A DNA stretch of 47,626 nucleotides, from the NCBI GenBank assembly GCA_902465325.1, contig CABQMV010000001.1, positions 1 to 47,626 of the forward strand. Reading direction: 5' to 3'. Under the pieces are notes generated by a model. It was not told the origin of the DNA and searched no databases. It saw nothing but the letters and a program-made list of their open reading frames with translations. The stretch's first letter is position 1. Every line of letters begins with the position of its first letter. Below, piece by piece: positions 23,010 through 31,191 of this stretch. A program made the translations under genes and the position numbers. This DNA is from an uncultured Oscillospiraceae bacterium. Its GTDB lineage: Bacteria > Bacillota > Clostridia > UBA1212 > SIG427.

Positions 23010-24698
23010 ATGGACGTAAACCTCTATCCACAGCCAAAAGAATTAACCCTCCGCCAACAGAGCAGCGGCGCTGTACCGGGCCGTCTCCAGGCGGAAACCC
23101 AGCTCTGCGGGAAGCTGGGTCCGCAAACCTATACCCTACAGATTCAGGAAGGTCGTATAAAGCTGCAGGGAGGAAGTCCGGCGGCACTGTTTATGGCAGG
23201 CCAGACCTTGAAGCAACTGGAAATTCTCTATCCCGACCAATTGCCGTCCCTCTATATAAAAGATTGGCCGGATGTAAAAAAAAGAGGATTTATGCTGGAC
23301 ATTTCCCGGGGAAAAATACCGACCCTGGAAACACTGAAGCATCTTGTTGATCTATTAGCCCTGTTAAAATTTAATCAGCTGCAGCTTTATATGGAAAGCC
23401 CCTGTTTTAAATATCCGGCCTATGAAAAAGAAATTTCAGACTGTCAGGGGTTGACGCCGGAGGATATCCGGCAGCTGGACACCTACTGCAGGGACCGTTT
23501 CATTGAATTAATACCCAATCAGAATAGCTTCGGCCATCTTTTTTCCTGGCTGGGCCGCCAGGAATTCAAGAGCCTGACCATCCCAGGAGGCTGGGATACT
23601 TTGGATCCTGCCAATCCCGACTCTTTGAAATTTTTAGAAAGACTGTACGACTCTCTGCTGCCCTGTTTTCGATCCTCTTATCTGAATGTAGGCTGCGATG
23701 AGGTGCCTATTGACGATCCACAGAAATATTTTGATTTTTTAATGAAAATATATACACTGGTAAAAGCAAGGGATCACAAAATGATGTTTTGGGGAGATAT
23801 TATTCTCAACCATCCTGAATATTTGGAGCAGCTTCCTAAAGACCTAATCCCCCTGGCATGGGGATACCGGAAATCACTGGAGGAAGACTGCCGGAAGCTG
23901 CATGAGCTGGGATTTCGCTATTATGCCTGCCCCGGCACCAGCAGCTGGAACACGGTATTTGGCGATCCCGCTCGGGCAGCCTTTAATATGCAGTGCGCTG
24001 TGAAGGGAGTGCTAAATTTTCAGGGAGACGGTGTTTTGCTTACAGACTGGGGAGATAAAGGACATTCCCAGTTTCCTGCCGTGTCCTATCCGGCAATCGC
24101 ACTTTTCAGCGGTCTGTGCTGGAATTACCAGGTCTATGAAAACTGGGACTATTCCGGAGCGGTGGCTTTTCTGGATAAGGTTTTGTTTCAAGTAAAGAAT
24201 GGCTCCCTGGCCTCCCTCCTGCTGGAGGCCGGCAGAATGTTTCCAAAGCGCAGCACCTCTAATGACAGTGAACCGTTTCTATGGCTTTCTATGGCCTTTT
24301 ATGAAAAAGAAGCCTTTGCCTACTGGGATCAGGCCAAGGCAGCAGCAACTCAAAGGCGTCTGCATGAAATGGCGGAGCAGGTCCGTGCTCTGGAGCTGGA
24401 CTGCTATGACGGGGAAATCCTGAAAGAGGAATTTTGTCAGGGAGTTGCTCTGACAGACCTGTTCTTTGATGTATTTCAGATGCGGCTGGACCGTTACGCT
24501 GCAGGAGAAAATGGAACATACCAATATAAGGAGCCCCTTAGGGCACTGCAGGAAAAATCCGCCCTTCTCCAGAAGGAACATACCCGCATTTGGGAAAAAC
24601 GGAATTTCTCCCAGGGTTCTGATATTTTCTGGAATTGGTGTATGGGCAGACTTTTTGAAGAAATACAGCGAAACTGTCAGGCACAGGCAGAAAAATAG
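23010..24698 (+). CDS. Family 20 glycoside hydrolase (beta-N-acetylhexosaminidase-like)
   Basis: The product has 562 residues and no signal peptide, so it is intracellular. The N-terminal zincin-like domain (1-90, ending VKKRGFMLDISRGKIP) leads into a TIM barrel. The adjacent acid pair Asp230-Glu231 in LNVGCDEVPIDD is the GH20 catalytic dyad (polarising Asp and acid/base Glu). Downstream MMFWGDIILNHPE and aromatic sites follow. The enzyme should release terminal N-acetylglucosamine or -galactosamine from internalised oligosaccharides. AAGGATGG precedes the ATG. No transporter is next to it. Confidence 0.9.
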   Translation: MDVNLYPQPKELTLRQQSSGAVPGRLQAETQLCGKLGPQTYTLQIQEGRIKLQGGSPAALFMAGQTLKQLEILYPDQLPSLYIKDWPDVKKRGFMLDISRGKIPTLETLKHLVDLLALLKFNQLQLYMESPCFKYPAYEKEISDCQGLTPEDIRQLDTYCRDRFIELIPNQNSFGHLFSWLGRQEFKSLTIPGGWDTLDPANPDSLKFLERLYDSLLPCFRSSYLNVGCDEVPIDDPQKYFDFLMKIYTLVKARDHKMMFWGDIILNHPEYLEQLPKDLIPLAWGYRKSLEEDCRKLHELGFRYYACPGTSSWNTVFGDPARAAFNMQCAVKGVLNFQGDGVLLTDWGDKGHSQFPAVSYPAIALFSGLCWNYQVYENWDYSGAVAFLDKVLFQVKNGSLASLLLEAGRMFPKRSTSNDSEPFLWLSMAFYEKEAFAYWDQAKAAATQRRLHEMAEQVRALELDCYDGEILKEEFCQGVALTDLFFDVFQMRLDRYAAGENGTYQYKEPLRALQEKSALLQKEHTRIWEKRNFSQGSDIFWNWCMGRLFEEIQRNCQAQAEK

Positions 24699-24725
24699 AA
24701 ACGAGCTCCCTACTGGAAACAAAAA

Positions 24726-24770
24726 GCAGGGCCTGTGGAAGTTGCAAACAACAATTTCCGCGGGCCCTGC
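24726..24770. terminator. Terminator between the GH20 and hydrogenase genes
   Basis: A 15-bp stem (24726-24740 with 24756-24770, two G-U type changes) is followed on the minus strand by TTTTTGTTT. It terminates the hydrogenase operon and may also stop the GH20 transcript. Confidence 0.85.
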
Positions 24771-24789
24771 CAAATTGATTCCAATAGAG

Positions 24790-26220
24790 TCATAGCTTCA
24801 CATACTGTATCGCATCCTCAATGGTCTTTTCCAAGGCGCTCCGTCCATATTTATCTACCTCAGCTTTGTTGCGCTCCCCATGGGTCAGGCAGCCGGCTCC
24901 TCCGATACAGCCTCCGCTGCAGGCCATGCCTTCTATAAAATTGGCGTTTGCCGCCCCTTTCGATGCTTTTAACAGCGCCATACGGCAAGCCTCAATCCCA
25001 TCACAGGAGAGAGGATTCAGCACAAATTTGTCCTCTAAGCCCTGTTCCTTCAGCGCCTCCCTGACCGCATCCGCCAGGCCGCCGCAGCGGGCAAAAATTC
25101 TTCCATAATAGGACGCATTGTCCATAGAGCTCTCCGGCAGTGAGGAAAGCGCAATGTCCCGGCTGTCTATTAAGGCCTGCAGCTCTTCAAAGGTAATCGC
25201 ACTGTCCACACAGTCTGCCACCTCCGGCTTGCGGACTTCTGCCTTTTTAGCCGTGCAGGGCCCAATAAATACAATTTTGCATGTAGGATCCGTCTCTTTT
25301 ATGTATTTTGCAATGGTGGCCATAGGAGAGAGATTATGGGAAATATTCGCTGCCAGCTCCGGGAACTGCTTCTGAATATAGGTTACAAAGGCAGGACAGC
25401 AGGAGCTGGTCAGGAACCCTTTCTCCGCCAGTTCCGCAGCTTCTGCATACGCTACCATATCCGCTCCCAGCGCCGCCTCTACTACGCTGTGAAAGCCCAG
25501 CTGTTTAATGGCCGTGATAACCTGGCCCAGCTTAGCATAAGTAAACTGACTGGATATAGAAGGCGCCACAACAGCATATACCTTGTATTCCTGTCTGTTC
25601 TGGCTTTTTTTCAAAAAATCAATGACTTCCAGTATATAAGACTTGTCGGTAATGGCCCCAAACGGACACTGGTATACACAGGCACCGCAGGCAATACACT
25701 TAGAATCGTCAATACAGGCGGCCTTTTCCTCCGTCATAGAAATCGCCTTTACCTTACAGGCCTGCTGACAGGGACGTTTGAAATTCATAATGGCACTGTA
25801 GGGACACACCTTAGCACAGGCACCGCATTCCACACATTTATCCTTATTAATAATCGCCTTCTGATGCTGGTCAAAGGTAATGGCCCCCTTCTTGCAGACA
25901 TCCTCGCAGCGGTGCGCAATACAACCCCTGCATGCCTCCATAACCGTATATCCTCCCACAGGGCACTCATCGCAGGCAATATCAATAACCTCAATCACAT
26001 TGGGATTGTCTTTATTTCCGCCGGTTGCCATTTTAATCCGCTCCGCAACAATCGCCCGTTCCTTATAGATACAGCAGCGCATAGTGGCCGTCTTGCCCGG
26101 TACAATAATTTTGGGGATATCGCTGTAGCACTCCATCAGCCTGTCTTCAAATGCATGACGGGCCACCTCACGAAGCACTTTATATTTTAAATGTTGTACC
26201 TTTGTATCAAACTTTCTCAT
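24790..26220 (-). CDS. [FeFe]-hydrogenase-like protein, group D type
   Basis: The product has 476 residues and is cytosolic. An N-terminal Cys-rich region (CDECPVG, CRGCIAHRCEDVC) is followed by ferredoxin-type 4Fe-4S motifs (KCVECGACAKVCP, CQQAC, KCIACGACVYQCP, about 129-186) and the H-cluster domain: L1 TSSCCPAF (C274/C275), L2 FIGPCTAKKAE (C322), L3 EGMACSGGCIGGAG (C434/C438). L1 has Phe where catalytic enzymes have Trp, and L2 has Gly in place of Met, as in the less-studied hydrogenases regarded as putatively sensory (group D). It is the last gene after the PAS hydrogenase and phosphatase. H2 reactivity is inferred, not proven. Confidence 0.88.
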   Translation of the reverse strand: MRKFDTKVQHLKYKVLREVARHAFEDRLMECYSDIPKIIVPGKTATMRCCIYKERAIVAERIKMATGGNKDNPNVIEVIDIACDECPVGGYTVMEACRGCIAHRCEDVCKKGAITFDQHQKAIINKDKCVECGACAKVCPYSAIMNFKRPCQQACKVKAISMTEEKAACIDDSKCIACGACVYQCPFGAITDKSYILEVIDFLKKSQNRQEYKVYAVVAPSISSQFTYAKLGQVITAIKQLGFHSVVEAALGADMVAYAEAAELAEKGFLTSSCCPAFVTYIQKQFPELAANISHNLSPMATIAKYIKETDPTCKIVFIGPCTAKKAEVRKPEVADCVDSAITFEELQALIDSRDIALSSLPESSMDNASYYGRIFARCGGLADAVREALKEQGLEDKFVLNPLSCDGIEACRMALLKASKGAANANFIEGMACSGGCIGGAGCLTHGERNKAEVDKYGRSALEKTIEDAIQYVKL

Positions 26221-26238
26221 CTCTATCTCCTCAGATTC

Positions 26239-27417
26239 CTAAAAATAACTTACCTTTACCCGCTTTCCCATGGTGGTCAGGGCCTGAGAAAGCTCCTCTA
26301 CAATTCTCATCTTTATATTAAAATTAATGGGCAGCTTCGGATTCTGGTGGGCAGGATTCACAGCCCTTCCTACATAAAAATTGATATCGGTAGCATTTTC
26401 AAAAAGCATTAGCGATATCTTTGAAGCGCCGTCCTCAGAATACGTCCATTCCGGGCAAATGTCAATGTCATTCCCATCCAGATACGCCTTTGCGTACTCC
26501 AGCACCTTGCTCATGGTAACCACACCCTCTGTCACCAGGTCTACCCCCTCAATTTTGGCAATAGGAGGAATCTCAGAATCCATATAGGCCAGCTCTACCT
26601 CTACCGGCTTCCCCAAATAATCTGCGGCCAGCTGAGAAGTAGTCCCTCCGCATACAATATGGCCCCCCTCTTTTGAAAAAAACAGAGACATCATTTTCCC
26701 CACATCCCCAGGATCCGCGGGCGGTCCAAAAAGAACATTGACCGGACTTCTCTTCCGGATTTTCACGGTACATACAGTCGTATCGTCGCCGGGCCTGCCG
26801 TCATACAGACGGTTGCACTCATCCAAAAGCAGTAAATTTAAGCCCTTCGCCGTAATATCCGGGCGGTATACATTCTCCAGAAAGCTGACCACATTTTCCC
26901 TTTGCCAGCCATAATTCAGTGTCCGCTCTACCCCCGCGTGAATGACCCCGTCGCTCATAAGTACAAAAACATCGCCGTCCTGTACAGAAATCCGGGAACG
27001 GCTGATGGTCTTCCCGTCAATTTTCATAGAGGCCCCGGAATAATCCAGCTCCTTTCCGTCCCGTAAAAGAATCGTCCGGGGATTGTCATACTGGATGATC
27101 TCGGCCTCCCGGTTGTCCTCTATCCGCAGAATGGTAAAGGTGGAATAGGCAACCCCTCTGACCTTGCATACTGGCAGAGTAGCCGCTATCGTAGAAACAC
27201 ATTCCTCAATGCTCATTGCATTGGCCATCATTGTAGAAATAATCTTAGAGGTCAGCGTAGAAAGAATATTGGCTTTCACTCCGCTGCCCAAACCGTCCGC
27301 CAGTACAACGACCGTTGTATCCTCGTCCGGCGTCACAACCTCCAGCATATCGCCGCAAAGCTGCTCGCCATATTTAAGTAAGCTCTGATAGCCAATATCG
27401 GCGCATAAATTATTCAT
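26239..27417 (-). CDS. SpoIIE/PP2C-type serine phosphatase
   Basis: The product has 392 residues. The N-terminal ~230 form a PP2C/SpoIIE phosphatase domain with metal-binding aspartates in VVVLADGLGSG (about 37-47), VLMSDGVIHAG and RPGDDTTVC. The C-terminal ~160 residues (from RSPVNVLFGPPADPGDVGKM) are a separate domain that is not recognised. Such phosphatases typically dephosphorylate STAS-type anti-anti-sigma factors, but none is encoded nearby. It lies between the two hydrogenases, overlaps the PAS hydrogenase gene by 8 bases, and starts with GGAG about 10 bases upstream. A partner linking hydrogen or redox state to a partner switch is the likely role. Confidence 0.85.
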   Translation of the reverse strand: MNNLCADIGYQSLLKYGEQLCGDMLEVVTPDEDTTVVVLADGLGSGVKANILSTLTSKIISTMMANAMSIEECVSTIAATLPVCKVRGVAYSTFTILRIEDNREAEIIQYDNPRTILLRDGKELDYSGASMKIDGKTISRSRISVQDGDVFVLMSDGVIHAGVERTLNYGWQRENVVSFLENVYRPDITAKGLNLLLLDECNRLYDGRPGDDTTVCTVKIRKRSPVNVLFGPPADPGDVGKMMSLFFSKEGGHIVCGGTTSQLAADYLGKPVEVELAYMDSEIPPIAKIEGVDLVTEGVVTMSKVLEYAKAYLDGNDIDICPEWTYSEDGASKISLMLFENATDINFYVGRAVNPAHQNPKLPINFNIKMRIVEELSQALTTMGKRVKVSYF

Positions 27418-29119
27418 CCTGCAGCGACTCCTTCAGTTTTGTAAGCGCAATTTTGGTTTCCGCCGTCGTTTCTCCCAACAGAGAGGCAATTTCCTGTACC
27501 ACCCGCATCTGTTTTTCAATAACCTTGTCCGTTATCTCAATGGTATTACGCCCCATTTCTTCTTTTTTGGCCCGCTCCTTTTCCTCTGCCGTTACATCCC
27601 GCATAATTCCCATAAGGATATGATAGCTTCTGTCATAGATCACCGACAGCTCTATAAAGCGCCCATATTCCGCAAGGTATACCTTTTTATCGTGTACGTT
27701 GATGCCGCTCTGCAGTACTTCAAGAAAAATCTGAGGATCCATGATCCTTACAACCTGATCGCCCAACACATCCGAGGCGTTTTTTATATTCATAATCCGC
27801 CGGGCAGCGCCGTTAATCTGCTGTACCTCCAGGGCCTCGTTCAACACCAGAATTCCGTTTGGTGTATTTTTAATAATATGATCGGAAAAAGATTCCGCCT
27901 TCTCTTTGAGAAACGGCAGACACATGGACAAATCCGCTTTCCCCTGAAAGACGGCAACCGCTTTTTCCCGACAGGTATTGTATCCGCAGCTGCCGCAGTT
28001 CAGCTCCATCTCCGGTGTTAATTTTCCCATCTGATGCAGGATTTCCTCAATGGCTGCGCTGCCCGGCATCTGTCTGTGCAGACCAATAAAGCCTATCGTT
28101 TTCTGCAATTCAGCTCCCGTACAGTCAGGCACCTTAAAATCTTTCTGACCGGCGTAGTCATCCACCGCCATAAAGTCCATAAGGGTCGCCCGATTTTTTT
28201 TGTCCATAACCGGTCCGCCAATACAGCTGCCGCTGCAGGCAGACATCTCCAGGAAACAGTTTCCCCGGAGCTTTCCGCTTATAATATCCTCCAGTGCCCG
28301 TATACAATTATCCGTACCGTCTATAGCTATGTACTTGTATTCACTGACCGGCTTATCCATGGTCCGGAGAATACCGCCCGCCGTAGGAAACAGCCTGGCT
28401 CTGCCCTCGGCAGCCTCCCTGCCGGATTGGTTCTCCAAAGCGCCGTGGTTTTCACTCTCCGGCAAAAGTGCCGCCTCCTGCATCCACTCCGACAGCTCCT
28501 CAAACGTCAATACACAGTCAACACTTCCGGGATAAGCCTCCGCCTCTGCTTTTTTAGAAATGCAGGGACCAATAAATACCGTTTTTGCCCCCGGATGCTG
28601 TTTTCTTATGAAAGAACAGTGGGCCTGCATAGGAGACAGTACCGGCGCCACATAGGGCAGCGCCTCCGGAAAGTGCTTCTGAATCAGCAGATTGACAGAA
28701 TGGCAGCAGGTGGAAATAATAATCCGCTTTTCCCCTGCGGCCACCATCTCCTCGTACCGCTTTTTAACAATAGTAGCCCCTAACGCCGTTTCCTCTGCGT
28801 CTGCAAAGCCGAGCTTTTGCAAAATCTCCCGCATAGAAGAAATCGTAGCCCCCGGGTAATTGGCCACAAAGGAAGGCGCAAGGCTTACATATACGTTCCC
28901 CGGATTGCTCTGCAGCAGCGCCCGGGCTGCTTCCAGATCGTGCCGGACCTCCTTGGCGTTCTGCGGACAGACAACAAAGCACTGCCCGCAGAGAATACAT
29001 TCATCTTCAACAATGTGCGCCTGATTATCACTGAATTTAATAGACTTGACAGGGCAATGCCTTATACATTTATAACAGTTTTTACAGTTGGACTTCTTCA
29101 GATTCAATACGCCGGACAT
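27410..29119 (-). CDS. hydS: PAS-domain [FeFe] hydrogenase (group C, HydS-like sensor)
   Basis: The product has 569 residues. Two N-terminal 4Fe-4S motifs (C12-C22 and C41-C51) lead into an H-cluster domain with L1 STCCHS (C138/C139), L2 FIGPCISKKAE (C186) and L3 EMSACSGSCIGG (C295/C299). Then comes a further Cys cluster motif (NCGSCGYNTC near 375-383), a PAS domain (about 407-515, NGILVLNEALEVQQINGAA) and a C-terminal coiled segment. This order is the hallmark of HydS-type sensory hydrogenases. ATG 29119 has AAGGAGG 8 bases upstream; the GTG at 29125 is too close. It overlaps the phosphatase gene, matching the phosphatase-linked (C3) subgroup. Confidence 0.88.
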   Translation of the reverse strand: MSGVLNLKKSNCKNCYKCIRHCPVKSIKFSDNQAHIVEDECILCGQCFVVCPQNAKEVRHDLEAARALLQSNPGNVYVSLAPSFVANYPGATISSMREILQKLGFADAEETALGATIVKKRYEEMVAAGEKRIIISTCCHSVNLLIQKHFPEALPYVAPVLSPMQAHCSFIRKQHPGAKTVFIGPCISKKAEAEAYPGSVDCVLTFEELSEWMQEAALLPESENHGALENQSGREAAEGRARLFPTAGGILRTMDKPVSEYKYIAIDGTDNCIRALEDIISGKLRGNCFLEMSACSGSCIGGPVMDKKNRATLMDFMAVDDYAGQKDFKVPDCTGAELQKTIGFIGLHRQMPGSAAIEEILHQMGKLTPEMELNCGSCGYNTCREKAVAVFQGKADLSMCLPFLKEKAESFSDHIIKNTPNGILVLNEALEVQQINGAARRIMNIKNASDVLGDQVVRIMDPQIFLEVLQSGINVHDKKVYLAEYGRFIELSVIYDRSYHILMGIMRDVTAEEKERAKKEEMGRNTIEITDKVIEKQMRVVQEIASLLGETTAETKIALTKLKESLQDE

Positions 29120-29152
29120 GGCCACGGCCTCCTTGCATTTATAATCACCTTT

Positions 29153-29181
29153 ATTATAATGGAACAGAGGGAGGACGGCAA
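29153..29181 (-). promoter_or_regulatory. Promoter of the sensory hydrogenase operon
   Basis: On the minus strand TTGCCG (29181-29176), 17 bases, TATAAT (29158-29153). The -35 lies in the right arm of a hairpin (GAGGGAGGA with TCCTCCCTC, about 29167-29216) that follows the ferredoxin gene, so termination and initiation are packed together here. Confidence 0.7.
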
Positions 29182-29217
29182 GCCTCGGAACCTCTGCCTG
29201 TCTTCCTCCCTCCTGTT

Positions 29218-29469
29218 TTATATTGCCAAAATATACATGTTGAATATATCCTGGAAGTTTGTCTCATTCACGCCGCTTATCACTTCATCATCCACGCGGA
29301 TGCTGACACCATCTTCACATTTTCCCAGGCAAAAGGCTGCCTTCAGGACGACCTGGTCCTCCAGACCGTTATCGGCTATGGCCTGGCGCAGCAGTTCCAT
29401 AATCTGGTAAGAACCTTTAATATGGCATGAGCTTCCTACGCACACATAAACTGTTTTACACCGGGACAT
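29218..29469 (-). CDS. Thioredoxin-like 2Fe-2S ferredoxin (NuoE-type)
   Basis: This 83-residue protein is the bare thioredoxin-fold 2Fe-2S domain: VYVCVGSSCHIKGS (C10, C15) and AAFCLGKCEDGVSI (C47, C51), the four ligands as in NuoE/HydC and clostridial (2Fe-2S) ferredoxins. It probably carries electrons for one of the neighbouring hydrogenases. It starts one base after the stop of the alcohol dehydrogenase gene (TAATATG) with no good ribosome site, so translation is probably coupled. A hairpin and then the hydrogenase promoter follow. Confidence 0.88.
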   Translation of the reverse strand: MSRCKTVYVCVGSSCHIKGSYQIMELLRQAIADNGLEDQVVLKAAFCLGKCEDGVSIRVDDEVISGVNETNFQDIFNMYILAI

Positions 29470-29470
29470 A

Positions 29471-30652
29471 TTAAAAATCTACATCTGTCCCATAATAGAT
29501 ACAGGTAAACAGCTTCTCCATTTCCTTAGGCGTAATCGCTCTGGGATTGGATCCCGTGCAGGCATCTCCCACGGCATTTTCAGAAATAGAGGGAAGCTTT
29601 TCCTTGAATTCATTCTCCTGAATACCAAATTCCTTCAGCGTCTTAGGAATGCTCAGATTTTTATTGAATTCATTAATTTTTTCGCAGAGCTTCTGCATCA
29701 ATTCTCTGTCGCTGCTTCCGGCTATCCCCACAAATCTGGCAATCTCTGCATACCGTTTCAATGCGGCAGGCTCCTTTGCGTTGTATTGAATAACATAGGG
29801 CAGATAGATGGCATTTGCACAGCCATGAGGAATATGTCCTGTAGAGAACGCCGCACCTGTCTTATGCGCCATAGAATGAACAATCCCAAGCAGCGCGTTG
29901 GAGAATGCCATTCCGGCCAGACACTGGGCATAGTGCATCTGTTCTCTGGCCGCCATATCTCCCTCAAAAGAGCTGGGAAGATACTGGAATACCATCTGAA
30001 TTGCTCTTAATGCCAGGGGATCCGTGAAAGGTCCGTTCAAAGTGGAAACATACGCCTCTATGGCGTGGGTAAGCGCGTCCATTCCTGTGTGGGCTACCAG
30101 TTTGGGAGGCATGGTCTCTGCCAGAGCAGGATCCACAATAGCCACATCAGGCGTTATATTGAAGTCAGCCAAGGGATATTTAATTCCTTTAGCGTAGTCG
30201 GTTATAACAGAGAATGCCGTTACCTCCGTAGCCGTACCGGACGTAGAAGGAATAGCCAGGAATTTAGCTTTCTGTCTGAGCTCAGGGAAATTAAAAGGCG
30301 TAATCAAATCCTCAAAAGTAATATCCGGGTATTCATAGAACGCCCACATAGCCTTTGCCGCATCAATAGGGGAGCCGCCGCCCATGGATATAATCCAGTC
30401 CGGCTGGAAAGCGCGCATCGCCTCGGCACCTTTCATAACAGTTTCAACGGAAGGATCAGGCTCAACATTTTCAAAAAGAGAAACCTCTAAGCCGGCTTCT
30501 TTCAGATAAGCAACGGCTTTATCCAAAAAACCGAAGCGCTTCATAGAGCCGCCGCCAACCACAATAATTGCCTTCTTCCCCTTTATCGTCTTAAGGGTTT
30601 CCAAAGAATCTTTGCCAAAGTAAATATCTCTTGGTAATGTAAATCTGGCCAT
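29471..30652 (-). CDS. Iron-containing alcohol dehydrogenase
   Basis: This 393-residue type III Fe-dependent enzyme reduces aldehydes to alcohols with NAD(P)H, a typical NADH outlet in clostridial fermentation. GGGSMKRFG and SMGGGSPIDAAKAM bind the cofactor; metal ligands are expected in MDALTHAIEAYVS and in HSMAHKTGAAFSTGHIPHGCA. PSTSGTATEVTAFSVI is conserved in the family. GGAGG precedes the ATG. Its promoter carries a near-consensus Rex operator, so it should be switched on when NADH builds up. The 2Fe-2S ferredoxin gene follows directly. Confidence 0.95.
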   Translation of the reverse strand: MARFTLPRDIYFGKDSLETLKTIKGKKAIIVVGGGSMKRFGFLDKAVAYLKEAGLEVSLFENVEPDPSVETVMKGAEAMRAFQPDWIISMGGGSPIDAAKAMWAFYEYPDITFEDLITPFNFPELRQKAKFLAIPSTSGTATEVTAFSVITDYAKGIKYPLADFNITPDVAIVDPALAETMPPKLVAHTGMDALTHAIEAYVSTLNGPFTDPLALRAIQMVFQYLPSSFEGDMAAREQMHYAQCLAGMAFSNALLGIVHSMAHKTGAAFSTGHIPHGCANAIYLPYVIQYNAKEPAALKRYAEIARFVGIAGSSDRELMQKLCEKINEFNKNLSIPKTLKEFGIQENEFKEKLPSISENAVGDACTGSNPRAITPKEMEKLFTCIYYGTDVDF

Positions 30653-30705
30653 ACTAAAATACCTCCATCTGTGTTTTTGCTTTGGGTTATTATCCCCCTC
30701 TGCTT

Positions 30706-30742
30706 TTGTTATTATTTTAACAAGGCGGTTCTCTGTTGTAAA
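30706..30742 (-). promoter_or_regulatory. Promoter of the alcohol dehydrogenase with Rex operator
   Basis: On the minus strand TTTACA (30742-30737), 17 bases, TAAAAT (30719-30714). Covering the -10 is TTGTTAT-TATT-TTAACAA (30706-30723, plus strand), which differs from the Rex consensus TTGTTAAnnnnTTAACAA at one of 14 fixed positions. Rex releases DNA when NADH is high, fitting control of an NADH-consuming enzyme. Confidence 0.8.
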
Positions 30743-30760
30743 ATATATAAAAGATATAGG

Positions 30761-30782
30761 GATATATATAAAAATATATATC
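30761..30782. repeat. AT-rich palindrome upstream of the alcohol dehydrogenase promoter
   Basis: GATATATAT-AAAA-ATATATATC is a perfect 9-bp inverted repeat about 20 bases upstream of the -35. It may be an operator, a flexible AT element, or part of the end of the mgmt transcript. Confidence 0.4.
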
Positions 30783-30845
30783 TCTGTCTGAAATACGCTT
30801 AGAAAACAACCGGTGAAATCCCCCGGAAAAGCAGTCTGTCAAAAT

Positions 30846-31151
30846 CTAGCAATCCCATTGATGCTGTTTCAGGTCAACATGCGTTTCATTTTTCAGCAAA
30901 ACACCCTCAAGGCTCAGCAGGCTTCCCTGTTCCCGCCAGCCGGGCACCAGCCGTCCCGCATGGTTTACCACCCGATGACAGGGATAGTCGCCATAATACT
31001 GTGCCATACTTAAAACCTTTCCTACCAGCCTAGCATTTTTGTCTCTCCCAATCAGTCTTGCAAGCTGCCCATAGGTAGCTACCTTCCCTTCCGGGATTTC
31101 CGCAACCACAGCGAGTATTTCATAAATTAAATCATCCTGTAAAATTTGCAC
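30846..31151 (-). CDS. MGMT-type DNA alkyltransferase domain protein
   Basis: This 101-residue protein is only the DNA-binding/alkyl-acceptor domain of O6-methylguanine methyltransferases. IYEILAVVAEIPEGKVATYG and YGDYPCHRVVNHAGRL carry the acceptor Cys58 in PCHR, so it is not an alkyltransferase-like protein, which would have Trp there. The N-terminal domain of Ada/Ogt is missing, as in other short Firmicutes versions. It follows lysR by 40 bases and is probably the last gene of the ybaB operon. Confidence 0.85.
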   Translation of the reverse strand: MQILQDDLIYEILAVVAEIPEGKVATYGQLARLIGRDKNARLVGKVLSMAQYYGDYPCHRVVNHAGRLVPGWREQGSLLSLEGVLLKNETHVDLKQHQWDC

Positions 31152-31191
31152 TGTCTATCATCACCGTTTCCAAGCAGCCTGCACAGCTTCC

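Noticed and set aside
25336..26190. A 284-codon open frame on the plus strand
   Set aside because: It is the antisense shadow of the group D hydrogenase; the minus strand carries all cluster motifs.
28034..28783. A 249-codon open frame on the plus strand
   Set aside because: Antisense to the PAS hydrogenase, with no start signal or family pattern.
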